A stretch of 64,000 bases of DNA. Origin: Arcobacter sp. LA11. Lineage in GTDB: Bacteria; Campylobacterota; Campylobacteria; Campylobacterales; Arcobacteraceae. Shown one piece after another: positions 35,256 through 44,173 of the stretch. Numbering within the stretch: position 1 is the stretch's first letter; the number at the start of each line of letters is the position of its first letter. A program made the translations under genes and the position numbers. The notes below the pieces were generated by a model. The model was not told the origin of the DNA, did no database searches, and was given only the letters and a program-made list of their open reading frames with translations. The DNA lies in the NCBI RefSeq assembly GCF_001895145.1, contig NZ_BDIR01000013.1, positions 1-64,000 of the forward strand, written 5' to 3'.

Positions 35256-35854
35256 TTATATTCCAATCTATTTACTACTAACTTTTTATTCTTAAATGGA
35301 TCTATAAACGCTTTTATCTCATCAAACTTATACTTCAAAGGAAAACCTATAGAAGAATTCTTTGCGGTACTTTCTAACTTATAAAAAGGTTTTCCATTTA
35401 TATACAGAGCTTTTTTATTTGGTAAAATTATTCCTAAATTTACTACTACAAAAATATGTTTTGGAACTAATACAAAATAAGCTTCATAACCTTTTGCATT
35501 TAGTAAAGAAATTAAAAGATTACTCTTATCATCGCAATCTCCAAAATTCTGTTCTAAGACATTTTTCCCGCTTCTTGCTACAGATTCATTTATCTTATAA
35601 GGAATATTTGTCACAAGATTTAACATACTTTGTACTTCACAAACTTTTGTTTGACAATCTTTAGTTAAATTCTTTGCTAATTTTTTCGTATAGTCATCAG
35701 TTCTAACTTGATTTACATAAGTTAAGCCATCAATATCTATATATTGATTCTTTACAATAAAAAAAGATTTATAAATTAAAAAACCAATAAAAACTACTGA
35801 TAAAACTGAAACTACAATCGACATGTAGTAAGCAATCTTACTTTTAAAAAGCAT
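35252..35854 (-). CDS. Membrane-anchored transglutaminase-like protein
   Basis: A 200-residue protein has one N-terminal membrane helix (residues ~10-32), with the rest probably outside the cytoplasm. The transglutaminase-like core shows the catalytic Cys in FGDCDDKSNLLISLLNAKGY (near 109) and His in LVPKHIFVVV (near 131). A third residue may lie in FYKLESTA. Such enzymes can be cysteine peptidases. LapG, the adhesin-releasing protease, also belongs to this superfamily, but this sequence is not clearly LapG. It overlaps dtd by 4 bases and the upstream gene by 11. Confidence 0.7.
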   Translation of the reverse strand: MLFKSKIAYYMSIVVSVLSVVFIGFLIYKSFFIVKNQYIDIDGLTYVNQVRTDDYTKKLAKNLTKDCQTKVCEVQSMLNLVTNIPYKINESVARSGKNVLEQNFGDCDDKSNLLISLLNAKGYEAYFVLVPKHIFVVVNLGIILPNKKALYINGKPFYKLESTAKNSSIGFPLKYKFDEIKAFIDPFKNKKLVVNRLEYK

Positions 35855-36785
35855 TTATAACCTCTTTTAACTTTCTAATATTTTCTTGTGAATTTACATA
35901 AATATTAATAAAATACTCATCAATAAAATCATATTTAGCACAATTAGAAAGTTTAATACCTTTCTCTTCTAACATATCTATAAACTCTTGTGAGCTTATA
36001 TCTTTTAGTTTTATCAAAATTGAGTTTGTGTTACTTTTAAAAAGACAATCCACATATTTACAATCCTCAAAAATCTTTTCTATCTCTATTCTATTTTTAA
36101 TATTTATACTATTTGAAATAGCTTTAAACCTACTATCTTTTATAGACTCTTCTAAATATTTAATATCAAACTTTGATAATTTATTCTCTGGTTCAAACTT
36201 CCTTAAATTACCTATGTTTTCTTTATTTGAGAATATTGTTGAAATATTTAATTCAGCATTCGAATAAAACTCACTTAAATCTTTTATCACATATACTTTT
36301 GAATACTCATTAAAAAATTTTATTGAGGATTCATTATTAGAAAAATCTAATAAACTCTCATCTAGAAGAACAGTTGCCTCCATTGAAACCCAATACTCAA
36401 AAAGTTTTTCTAAATCGTAATATGTACCATCTAAGGATGAAGGGTTTGCAAAGATAACAATACTTTGTTTTTTAATAGGTAAAAATAAATTCTCAAATCG
36501 ATTTATTAGTCTTACTTCATAGTCTAAGTTTGAAGCTGCTTCTTTATATTCTAAAGTGCAAGGAGAATATATAAAACAGTATTTTAGTTTTAAAAATTTT
36601 AGTATTGAATATATAACTGAACTATATCCATTAAAAAGCTCTATTTGATTTTTATTTATCTTATATCTATACTCTAAAAGTTTTAATAAACTTTCATAAT
36701 TTGTATTTTTTAAACTATCTATTTTATTATAATCAATTTCAATATTTGGTTTTAAAAAATTTATTTTATTAGAAAAATCTATCAT
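35844..36785 (-). CDS. Degenerate PLP-dependent aminotransferase-fold protein
   Basis: The 313-residue protein aligns by eye with class I/II aminotransferases of the HisC/CobC type: an N-terminal LFNGYSSVIYSIL block, NPSSLDGT in place of NPNNPTGT, and the Asp of LDESLLDF. Key residues are changed. The Lys that binds PLP (usual SKxFGLAGLR) falls at Glu172 in LSEFYSNAELN. The Tyr after the Asp is Leu. The C-terminal Arg that binds substrate carboxylate is Asn (FINIYVN). It is therefore unlikely to be an active transaminase and may be a structural or regulatory relative. The start overlaps nothing; the 3' end overlaps the transglutaminase-like gene by 11 bases. Confidence 0.65.
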   Translation of the reverse strand: MIDFSNKINFLKPNIEIDYNKIDSLKNTNYESLLKLLEYRYKINKNQIELFNGYSSVIYSILKFLKLKYCFIYSPCTLEYKEAASNLDYEVRLINRFENLFLPIKKQSIVIFANPSSLDGTYYDLEKLFEYWVSMEATVLLDESLLDFSNNESSIKFFNEYSKVYVIKDLSEFYSNAELNISTIFSNKENIGNLRKFEPENKLSKFDIKYLEESIKDSRFKAISNSINIKNRIEIEKIFEDCKYVDCLFKSNTNSILIKLKDISSQEFIDMLEEKGIKLSNCAKYDFIDEYFINIYVNSQENIRKLKEVINAF

Positions 36786-36793
36786 GGGAGACC

Positions 36794-37393
36794 CTATAAA
36801 CTTAAAAAGTTTTTTATCCCTGTAAATACTATTTGAGCCGAAAGAGCAGCCAAAAATAGTCCTATAATTTTAGATATGATTTGTAGCCCTTGTTTACCAA
36901 CTGCTTTATTTATTATATTTGAAAAGTAAAGCATAATACCCACAACTATAACTGCAAAAACAATACCTAAACTACCTACAAACATTTGAGATGCTGTTTG
37001 AAATCCAGCTCCAAAAACCATAAGAACACCAATAGCACCAGGTCCTATTATAATAGGAAGGGCAAGAGGTACAACGGCTAATTCATTTAGATTTGAAGCA
37101 TCAACTTTTTGACCATCTTTTGTTCCTCTAATTAAATCAACAGCGGTTAAAAATAGAAGTGCCCCAGCACCTATTCTAAAAGCATCTAAGGTAATACCAA
37201 AAATTGAGAAAATATGTTGACCAAAAAAAAGTAAAATAAGACAAGTTATAATTACAGATATTGTGACTTTAACTGCTAATGTGTGTTTCTCTTTTTCTGT
37301 AGCTTCTTTAGTTACAGTTAAAAAAACTGATAAAACAAAAAAAGGTGTCATTATAAAAAACATTTTTAAAAATGTTGAAAAGAAGAGTTCCAT
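36794..37393 (-). CDS. MarC-family membrane protein
   Basis: A 199-residue protein with about six membrane helices carries the MarC/UPF0056 pattern (LAVVPLALPIIIGPGAIGVLM, FRIGAGALLFLTAVDLIRG). The family's role is not settled. A ribosome site AGGAAG lies 5 bases before the ATG, but it is inside the right arm of a perfect 14-bp inverted repeat, so translation may be controlled by RNA folding. It lies 9 bases upstream of the PLP-fold gene on the same strand. Confidence 0.88.
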   Translation of the reverse strand: MELFFSTFLKMFFIMTPFFVLSVFLTVTKEATEKEKHTLAVKVTISVIITCLILLFFGQHIFSIFGITLDAFRIGAGALLFLTAVDLIRGTKDGQKVDASNLNELAVVPLALPIIIGPGAIGVLMVFGAGFQTASQMFVGSLGIVFAVIVVGIMLYFSNIINKAVGKQGLQIISKIIGLFLAALSAQIVFTGIKNFLSL

Positions 37394-37394
37394 C

Positions 37395-37433
37395 TATACT
37401 TCCTAAAACAATATATTATTTTTAGGAAGTATA
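37395..37433 (-). promoter_or_regulatory. Hairpin covering the marC ribosome site
   Basis: The arms TATACTTCCTAAAA (37395-37408) and TTTTAGGAAGTATA (37420-37433) are perfect 14-base inverted repeats with an 11-base spacer. On the minus-strand RNA the 3' arm contains AGGAAG, the ribosome site of the MarC-family gene starting at 37393. No U-run follows, so it is better read as a translational control hairpin than a terminator of dsbD. Confidence 0.55.
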
Positions 37434-37453
37434 TCTAAATTATGAATAATTTA

Positions 37454-39193
37454 TTAAAAATGTTTATTTACTATTTTTAGAAAATCTTCTGCATTTTTAT
37501 ATCCAACTATTTGAGAAGATTTAATTTCTTTATTATCTTTATCCCAAAAAATCAACGCAGGAGGACCAACTACACTAAATCTCTTTTGCATAGCTTTATC
37601 ATCATCTGTATTTTTTGTAACATCTGCTTTAATTAAAGTAAATTCATTTAACTTTGCAAGAACTTTTGGATCTTTAAAAGTAATTCCTTCTAACTCTTTA
37701 CAAGAGATACACCAATCAGCATAGAAGTCTAACATCACAGGTTTACTTGAAGCTTTTACAGCTGCATCAATTTGGGCATTTGTTTTTACATAATTCCATT
37801 TTAATTTTGAAGTATCTACTTGCCCAACTACAGTTTTAGAAGTTAATTTACTTAAAGGGTCAAGCGGATTTGAAGCTCCACTTACTGCTCCAACAAATAC
37901 TAAAACTCCATAAATTAAAATCACTGTTGTAATAAGTCTTGCAATAATATGTTCAAATACTTTTAAATATAAAGCAGCCCCAATAAATAACAATGCCCAT
38001 AAATACATCACAATATTTGCACTTAGTACTCTATCTAGCATCCAAACTGCAACTGCAAGCATCACTATACCAAAGATTTTTGATACAGAGTCCATCCATC
38101 CACCAGGTTTTGGCATATATTTTCCAGCTCCAAGACCTATTAATAATAGTGGTGCTCCCATTCCCAAACTCATCACAAATAAAGCAGCTCCACCTAAGAA
38201 GGCATCTCCTGTTTGTCCAATATAAACTAAAGCACCTGCAAGTGGAGGAGCAACACAAGGACCAACGATAAGTGCTGATAAGAATCCCATAATTGCAATT
38301 CCTGCAATTCCTTGGTTTTCTTTTCCATCTGTTGTTTTATTTACTTTGTTTTGTATACTTTGAGGAAGTTCAAGTTTAAAATATCCAAACATTGAAAAAG
38401 CAAGAGCAACAAAAATAGCTGCAAATACAACTAATACGTAAGGATTTTGAAGTGCTACTTGTAAGTTTGCACCAAATAAACCTGCTAAAACTCCTGCTAT
38501 CGTATACGCAACAGACATTGCTAAAACATATACTAAAGATAAGAAAAAACCTTTTGAAGCAGTTAAGTTTCCACTATCTCCAGCTTTTACAATAATTGAA
38601 GAAAGAATAGGAATCATAGGAAAAACACAAGGAGTTAATGAAAGTAATAAACCAAACCCAAAAAACGTAGCTAGCACTAAAAAGAAACTTCCATTTTTAA
38701 GTGTACCAGCAATTACATCAGTTTCATTTTGAGCAATAGGTGTTGCTTTTTCAACTTCTTTTTTTTCTTCAACAACTACATCTGAGAAATTAATTGTTTT
38801 CATCTGACTCATTGGTGCATAACAAAGTCCAGCTTTTGAACATCCTTGAAATTGAACTTCTATTTCTACATCTGAAGCTTTAGTTTTTGATTGAATTAAA
38901 GAAAAAGGAATATCAATTTTTAAATCATCAAAATGAACTTGCCAAATTTCATAAGGAATAGGTTTAGGTAAATTTACTTCTTTAGAGATATCGATTTTTT
39001 CAGGTTTTGATATGAATACTTTAAGCTTTTCATCATAAAGATAAATATCTTTTCCTAATTCTAAATTAAATATTATCTTATCTTTACTCTCTTCAAACTT
39101 TGGTTTAAAAGCCTCTTCTGGTTCTAAAAAATTTTGCTCAACGGCAAAAGCAAAAATCGAACAAAATAAAAATAATAGTATCTTTTTAATCAT
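37454..39193 (-). CDS. dsbD: Thiol:disulfide interchange protein DsbD
   Basis: DsbD carries electrons from cytoplasmic thioredoxin across the inner membrane to reduce periplasmic disulfides and help cytochrome c assembly. The 579-residue protein has a signal peptide, an N-terminal domain with the Cys pair CSKAGLC (near residues 113-119), about eight membrane helices with the redox Cys in TPCVFPMIP and GPCVAPP, and a C-terminal thioredoxin domain (FYADWCISCKELE). The full three-part layout is present. It follows the small thioredoxin gene by 9 bases, so both act in one periplasmic redox operon. Confidence 0.95.
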   Translation of the reverse strand: MIKKILLFLFCSIFAFAVEQNFLEPEEAFKPKFEESKDKIIFNLELGKDIYLYDEKLKVFISKPEKIDISKEVNLPKPIPYEIWQVHFDDLKIDIPFSLIQSKTKASDVEIEVQFQGCSKAGLCYAPMSQMKTINFSDVVVEEKKEVEKATPIAQNETDVIAGTLKNGSFFLVLATFFGFGLLLSLTPCVFPMIPILSSIIVKAGDSGNLTASKGFFLSLVYVLAMSVAYTIAGVLAGLFGANLQVALQNPYVLVVFAAIFVALAFSMFGYFKLELPQSIQNKVNKTTDGKENQGIAGIAIMGFLSALIVGPCVAPPLAGALVYIGQTGDAFLGGAALFVMSLGMGAPLLLIGLGAGKYMPKPGGWMDSVSKIFGIVMLAVAVWMLDRVLSANIVMYLWALLFIGAALYLKVFEHIIARLITTVILIYGVLVFVGAVSGASNPLDPLSKLTSKTVVGQVDTSKLKWNYVKTNAQIDAAVKASSKPVMLDFYADWCISCKELEGITFKDPKVLAKLNEFTLIKADVTKNTDDDKAMQKRFSVVGPPALIFWDKDNKEIKSSQIVGYKNAEDFLKIVNKHF

Positions 39194-39202
39194 TTTAAAC
39201 CT

Positions 39203-39565
39203 TTATTTAAAATATTTCATAGAATTTGCAGCTAGTTGATTAACATCTTTTATTCCAACTTCTTTAGCTATAACTTTTCCATCTTTAAAATAAATCAATG
39301 TGGGTAGACTTCTAACATTATATTTTTTCGCTAAATTCATATATTCGTCAATATCAATTTTATAAATAACTACATCTGCTGGTTTAACTTTATCAAATAG
39401 TATTAAATTTTTTGCTAAAACTTTACATGGAGGACACCAAGTTGCATAAAAATCTACAATTGCATTTTTACCTTTTAATTTTTCGTCAATATTATTTGTT
39501 TCTAAATGTTCAAATGCAAATAGTGATATAAAACTAAAGATTAAACCTATTAATACCTTTTTCAT
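39203..39565 (-). CDS. Periplasmic thioredoxin-like protein
   Basis: A 120-residue protein starts with a signal peptide (MKKVLIGLIFSFISLFAFE). The thioredoxin fold has the active site WCPPC (FYATWCPPCKVLAKN) and the cis-Pro region RSLPTLIYF. WCPPC is often seen in thioredoxins working with cytochrome c maturation or with DsbD. The adjacent dsbD gene downstream is its natural electron source. Confidence 0.88.
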   Translation of the reverse strand: MKKVLIGLIFSFISLFAFEHLETNNIDEKLKGKNAIVDFYATWCPPCKVLAKNLILFDKVKPADVVIYKIDIDEYMNLAKKYNVRSLPTLIYFKDGKVIAKEVGIKDVNQLAANSMKYFK

Positions 39566-39733
39566 ATATTCCCTTTAAATTTTTAAGATATTATAGTAAA
39601 TATTTGTAAAGAGTTTGTTAATACACCTTAATAAGATTTGGAAATTTTAGTATTATAATTAAAAATTATACTGAAATTAAATTTACTATGATAAAATCTT
39701 ATCTTTTTAGAGAAAAAGTACTAGGGTTATAAG

Positions 39734-40090
39734 ATGAATAAATTAATAGATTTACCACCTAAAAGTGTTGAATATATGGGAAATGATAATATCGTTATGA
39801 TTGATGTTAGAAGACCAGAAGAATGGAAAGCAACTGGAGTTATAAAAAATGCTCATAAAATGACTTTTTTTGATATGTTTGGTAACTGTGATGTTCCTGG
39901 TTGGCTAAATGATTTTGAAAAAATTGTTACATCAAAAGAACAACAATTTATTTTAATATGTGCACATGCAAATAGAACACGTACAATAGGTAATTTTCTA
40001 ATTCAAAACCACGGATATACAAATGTCACACATTTAGAAGGTGGTATGGCTTTATGGTTAGATGAAGGAAGAGAAGTTATTTTTGATTAA
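39734..40090 (+). CDS. Rhodanese-domain protein
   Basis: This 118-residue, single-domain rhodanese has the conserved MIDVRRPEEWKATGVIKNAHKM block. The active-site loop CAHANRTR has Cys76 as the probable sulfur carrier and HLEGGMALW as the closing motif. It is cytoplasmic, with no signal peptide. The exact sulfur donor and acceptor are unknown. It converges with the small gene at 40103 on a shared bidirectional terminator. Confidence 0.9.
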   Translation: MNKLIDLPPKSVEYMGNDNIVMIDVRRPEEWKATGVIKNAHKMTFFDMFGNCDVPGWLNDFEKIVTSKEQQFILICAHANRTRTIGNFLIQNHGYTNVTHLEGGMALWLDEGREVIFD

Positions 40091-40117
40091 AAAAGACTCT
40101 TATTAAGAGTCTTTTTT
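40089..40117. terminator. Bidirectional terminator between rhodanese gene and 75-residue gene
   Basis: The arms AAAAGACTCTTA (40091-40102) and TAAGAGTCTTTT (40104-40115) form a perfect 12-bp stem with A-rich and T-rich flanks. The hairpin contains the final codons and stop of the minus-strand gene. Confidence 0.85.
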
Positions 40118-40330
40118 ATCTGCACTTGCTTTTTGTAAAATAGCAATCACATCATCTAAATTTTCATAAGGAATATGTGATTTCCATTCGATATCTTTAC
40201 CATTTAATGAAATACCAATACTTACAATATCTGATGTACCTTTACCATATGGTTCACTTACATTTGAAACTGAAATAACACCTTGTTTTGTTCCGTGTAA
40301 AGGAAGTGTTCCTAATTCTGTTGTTGCCAT
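40103..40330 (-). CDS. Small conserved-looking protein, unknown
   Basis: A 75-residue cytoplasmic protein (MATTELGTLPLHGTKQGVISVSN...) has a good ribosome site (AAGGA). Predicted strands around residues 15-55 (VISVSNVS, DIVSIGISLNG, IEWKSHIPY) and a C-terminal helix (LDDVIAILQKASA) suggest a small compact fold. No family is recognised. Its stop lies in the shared terminator with the rhodanese gene. Confidence 0.65.
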   Translation of the reverse strand: MATTELGTLPLHGTKQGVISVSNVSEPYGKGTSDIVSIGISLNGKDIEWKSHIPYENLDDVIAILQKASADKKDS

Positions 40331-40394
40331 AAAAAATCCTTATATTAATTTTATTTTATTATTTTTACTAAAAGAAACTTTTATTCTCTTAAAT

Positions 40395-42899
40395 TTATTT
40401 GATTAATGGTTCAGGTTCACCTAAATAATAACCTTGAAATTCATCAATCTCTAATTCTTTTACTATCTCATATACTTCTTTAGAATGAATAAATTCTGCA
40501 ATAGTAGTAATACCTAATGATTTTGAAAAGTTTACAATAGATTTAACCATCTCATAAGAATTTGGATCAATATCTATCTCTTTAATTAAAGAACCATCTA
40601 TTTTTATATAATCTGGTTTTATTTTTAAAATATGTGAAAAATTTGAAAAACCTGTTCCAAAATCATCAATTGCAATTCTAATTCCTTTTTCTCTATATTC
40701 AAAAATAAAATTATCTAACATCTCGTAATCTGATACAAAATCACTTTCTAAAATTTCAAATACAACTTTTTCTCTTTGGTTTTTTGTTAATTTTTTTATC
40801 TCTTTATCTATAAATTCAATAAATTCAAGATTTAGAACATCTGCAAAACTAATATTTATTGATAAGTCTTTACCTAATTTATCAATATTTCTAAAAGATT
40901 TTTCTATTACTAATTGATTTAATTTAAAATATTGTTTTGTTTTTATAGCTACCTCAAAAAAAGTCCCAGGAGACAAATAATAAGGTTTGCCATCAACTTC
41001 ATCTAATATCCTCATCAATGCTTCATATTTTATAATTTCATCTTTATTATTATATATTGCTTGATAAAAAGGTATTATCTTATCTTCTTCTATAGCTGTT
41101 TTTATTTTCTCTCGCCAATACATTGTTTTTTTAATATTATCTTTTGTATCTATTTCTTTATTATATACTGTATATTTTACACTAGATTGTTTTGCTTTTT
41201 TTAAAGCGATATTTGCACTTTTGATTGAATCTGATTGAGAAATAGAAGTTCCAATAGTTACATATAAATAAATATCAATATCTAAACTATCAATATGAAT
41301 CTCTTGTTTGAATATCTCTTGAATTTCTTCTAAGACTTTATCATAAGACATAAAAGAAGTAATATTTGTATCTAAAATCGCAAAAACATCAGAATTTAAT
41401 CTATATAAAGATTGGTTATTTACAGAAGAAAAACCTTTTAACATCTTCATTACTTTTATTAAAATTTCATTTCCAACATCAAATCCATATAATTCATTAA
41501 TATCATCAAACCCTTCAATATCTATCAAACTTAAAGCAGTAAACTCTTCTTTTTCTAAATCTAATCTCAAAGATTCTCTATTTTTCAATCCCGTTAGCTC
41601 ATCATAATATAGTTTATGTTTTATTTCAGCTGTTCTGGCCTCAACTTTGTATTCTAAATCTCTAGTATTTTTTTCTATGTAATCAAGCATTTTATCGAAC
41701 TGATTACCTAAGAGACCTAGTTCATCATTTGTATCAATATTATTTCGAACTTCAAAATTACCCTCTTTTACTAAATTTGCATTTTTAGATAAAATAGTAA
41801 TTGGTTTCAATAGTTTTTTTATAAAAAGCATTGCAATAAATATTAAAATTATAAGAATTAAAAGAGAAACATTTATTATCATCCCATTTATTTCTTGAGA
41901 TTTCAATTCTAAATCTTTTTTATAGATTGAAGATACAATATACCAATCAAAAAAGTCATTATGATTTATCCATGCAATTTTTTCATAAGAATAATTCTTC
42001 AAATCATCAGGTTTATTCCATTTGTAATTCCAAGACTTTTTATTTTTATATGCACTTTTTAAACTATCCACTATAAATTTATCAGTACCTTGTTCTTTTA
42101 TATTAGATACATTTTTACCTACTAAATTTTTGTCTTGATGAATTAATAGTTCATCTTTTCCATTTAATATAAAAATATATCCCATCTCACCTAATATAAT
42201 TGATTTAATCAAGGGACTTAATTCTAATATAACTTTCTTTTTTTCTTTTTCTAATTCTTGCTTAATATTTTCTATATAAACACCAGATGATATTATAAAA
42301 CCTAAAGGTTCAAAATAAACACTATGTACGATTTTTTCAGAGATAAAATTACTATTTAATTTTGACCAAGAATACCTAGTAAAAGTTTCAGAGTTTTTCA
42401 TACTATTATGAATTAATTCACCTACAAATAGTTTTCCATTTGCATCAGCAGTATAATATATGTTTTTTTTATTAAATTTTTTATCTGGATGAAATACTAA
42501 TTTACCTTTTTCATCTAAAATAAAAATATAATCATCCTCATGCCCATACTCTATTTGAGATACTGTTTCAAAGAAATATTTTATTGCTTCTTCTCTTGTT
42601 ATTGCTCCACTTTTATACATCTGATAATAGTTATTTATAATATTATAAGCAATTAGGGATATATTACGTATTTCATCTTTATGTTCTGCAGTTCTAGCTT
42701 TTTTAAAGTCTTTTAAGTACTCTTCTTTAGAATCAACAATTGCACTAATTCTATCTAGTTGAGTTTTAGCTTGTTTTGTTTCTAAATCTATTAAATAAGT
42801 AGATATTTTTGGAGATATTACAAATGTTGTAAATAATATATATATTAAAATAATTGAAACTAGTACAGCTCCTATTTTTAAAAATATTTTATTATTCAT
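40395..42899 (-). CDS. Membrane cyclic-di-GMP phosphodiesterase with Cache, HAMP, degenerate GGDEF and EAL domains
   Basis: The 834-residue protein has an N-terminal membrane helix and a periplasmic double-Cache sensor (about 40-335, with DDYIFILDEKGKLVFHPD and GYIFILNGKDELLIHQD). A second helix (~340-362), a HAMP domain, a GGDEF domain (~435-590) and an EAL domain (~600-830) follow. The GGDEF site reads NSDVF, so cyclase activity is unlikely. The EAL domain keeps the key motifs YEALMR, FEILES, IDDFGTGFSNF, PDYIKIDGSLI and GYYLGEP, so it should degrade cyclic-di-GMP when the sensor is engaged. It could feed the riboswitch at 20549 and control adhesin display. LapD-type inside-out signalling is an alternative. 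Confidence 0.9.
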   Translation of the reverse strand: MNNKIFLKIGAVLVSIILIYILFTTFVISPKISTYLIDLETKQAKTQLDRISAIVDSKEEYLKDFKKARTAEHKDEIRNISLIAYNIINNYYQMYKSGAITREEAIKYFFETVSQIEYGHEDDYIFILDEKGKLVFHPDKKFNKKNIYYTADANGKLFVGELIHNSMKNSETFTRYSWSKLNSNFISEKIVHSVYFEPLGFIISSGVYIENIKQELEKEKKKVILELSPLIKSIILGEMGYIFILNGKDELLIHQDKNLVGKNVSNIKEQGTDKFIVDSLKSAYKNKKSWNYKWNKPDDLKNYSYEKIAWINHNDFFDWYIVSSIYKKDLELKSQEINGMIINVSLLILIILIFIAMLFIKKLLKPITILSKNANLVKEGNFEVRNNIDTNDELGLLGNQFDKMLDYIEKNTRDLEYKVEARTAEIKHKLYYDELTGLKNRESLRLDLEKEEFTALSLIDIEGFDDINELYGFDVGNEILIKVMKMLKGFSSVNNQSLYRLNSDVFAILDTNITSFMSYDKVLEEIQEIFKQEIHIDSLDIDIYLYVTIGTSISQSDSIKSANIALKKAKQSSVKYTVYNKEIDTKDNIKKTMYWREKIKTAIEEDKIIPFYQAIYNNKDEIIKYEALMRILDEVDGKPYYLSPGTFFEVAIKTKQYFKLNQLVIEKSFRNIDKLGKDLSINISFADVLNLEFIEFIDKEIKKLTKNQREKVVFEILESDFVSDYEMLDNFIFEYREKGIRIAIDDFGTGFSNFSHILKIKPDYIKIDGSLIKEIDIDPNSYEMVKSIVNFSKSLGITTIAEFIHSKEVYEIVKELEIDEFQGYYLGEPEPLIK

Positions 42900-42942
42900 A
42901 ACCTATATCTCCTAATGTAAGATTAATAAATTATAACATCTT

Positions 42943-43869
42943 TCAATATTTTTTTGCTATAACTTGACCAAATTTTACTGAATTATTTAGCAAATCTTCC
43001 AATTCTACAAAGTTTTCTTCCCAAACCATTACAACTGTAGAACCCATTTTAAAGTAACCTAAGCAGTCACCTTTTTTAACTTCTTTATCTTCATACTCAT
43101 AAATTTGGATATCTCTTACATCTGTGTTAGTCTCAACTTTAGGTTCAAATGTAAATACCATTTGTCCTACATTTAGTGCTCCTACAAAAACCATATAAAA
43201 AAGTTTTTCATTATGAACACACTCTAAAATAACTCTTTCATTTTCGATAAAAAGGTCAAGTTGTTTATTTAAATATTTTATATTAACAGGATAAAGTTTT
43301 CCTGGAACATGAATAAGTTTATTTATTTTAAAATCAATTGGAGCATGATATCTATGATAATCCTTTGGAGATAAATAAAAATTCATATAAGAACCGTTGT
43401 TAACTTTTTCAAAATTATTAGCACAATTATATGTCAACATCTCTTCAACTGAATATTCCATTCCTTTTATTTGAAGAAGTAACTCTTCTTTTATTTTTCC
43501 ACATTGAGTAATATAACTATCAGTTGGAGAAATAAACGTTTCTTCACTTTCATCTATTTGTCTTGATATGGCTAATTCTCTAGTAAATAGATCATTTAAT
43601 GAGTTGTAAAATTTTGCATTTCTAAATTCACTCATATCTAAACCTAAACTTTTTACGTAAGTGTTATTAATGAATTTCTGAATAAATGATGGAAATTTTG
43701 TTTTGGCAAACTTCCCAAAAATTTGTGAAATGGTATTTGTAATGTGCATTTGTTTCCTTGTTGAAATATTAAAGGTTATAATTTTAGCTAAAACTATCTT
43801 GATTATTTTAAAAATCCTATTTAATAAAAAAGTATAAGAATTACTCAAAAATATTTTGATACCCTTCAT
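42943..43869 (-). CDS. psd: Phosphatidylserine decarboxylase proenzyme
   Basis: The enzyme makes phosphatidylethanolamine. Self-cleavage at the Gly-Ser of FKMGSTVV (near residue 280) creates the pyruvoyl group. The conserved YLSPKDYHRYHAPIDFKI block with catalytic His is present. The 308 residues are somewhat longer than short homologues because of a basic N-terminal extension (residues 1-35) that may help membrane binding or mark a start further downstream. It is divergent from the small Cys-rich gene at 43913. Confidence 0.92.
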   Translation of the reverse strand: MKGIKIFLSNSYTFLLNRIFKIIKIVLAKIITFNISTRKQMHITNTISQIFGKFAKTKFPSFIQKFINNTYVKSLGLDMSEFRNAKFYNSLNDLFTRELAISRQIDESEETFISPTDSYITQCGKIKEELLLQIKGMEYSVEEMLTYNCANNFEKVNNGSYMNFYLSPKDYHRYHAPIDFKINKLIHVPGKLYPVNIKYLNKQLDLFIENERVILECVHNEKLFYMVFVGALNVGQMVFTFEPKVETNTDVRDIQIYEYEDKEVKKGDCLGYFKMGSTVVMVWEENFVELEDLLNNSVKFGQVIAKKY

Positions 43870-43912
43870 TTACCAGTTTAAGGTTAAAATATTTTATTAA
43901 AGGACTCAATAA

Positions 43913-44152
43913 ATGCATAAAGTTATTGTAGAAAATGTATGCGGTTGTTTTAAAAGAAGTGACTTAAAAAACTATATGGAAATTCCCGTAAAAGATGAAG
44001 CATTAAGTACAGCTATTAAAATGAAAAATCAAATGAATCAAGAATTCTGTAGAAAACACGAATTTCAATTAGTTGAAGATTCAAATAATTTTGTAATATC
44101 TTTTAGACCCCAAGAAGCAAGTTCATGTTGTGGAACAGGATGCTGTTCTTAG
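43913..44152 (+). CDS. Small protein with Cys-rich C-terminus, unknown
   Basis: A 79-residue protein begins MHKVIVENVCGCFKRSDLK and ends SSCCGTGCCS. The CGC near residue 11 and the CCGTGCC tail suggest metal or Fe-S binding, or thiol chemistry. There is no signal peptide. A ribosome site (AAGGA) precedes the start. No named family is recognised, and nothing in the neighbours (psd, mltA) explains it. Confidence 0.65.
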   Translation: MHKVIVENVCGCFKRSDLKNYMEIPVKDEALSTAIKMKNQMNQEFCRKHEFQLVEDSNNFVISFRPQEASSCCGTGCCS

Positions 44153-44173
44153 AGTAGTATAGCTTAAGCTATA

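Noticed and set aside
35252-35854. Transglutaminase-like protein as the LapG protease for the adhesin
   Set aside because: It has the Cys/His core of the superfamily, but the sequence around it, the N-terminal anchor and the distance of over 30 kb do not support LapG. It is kept as a general transglutaminase-like call.
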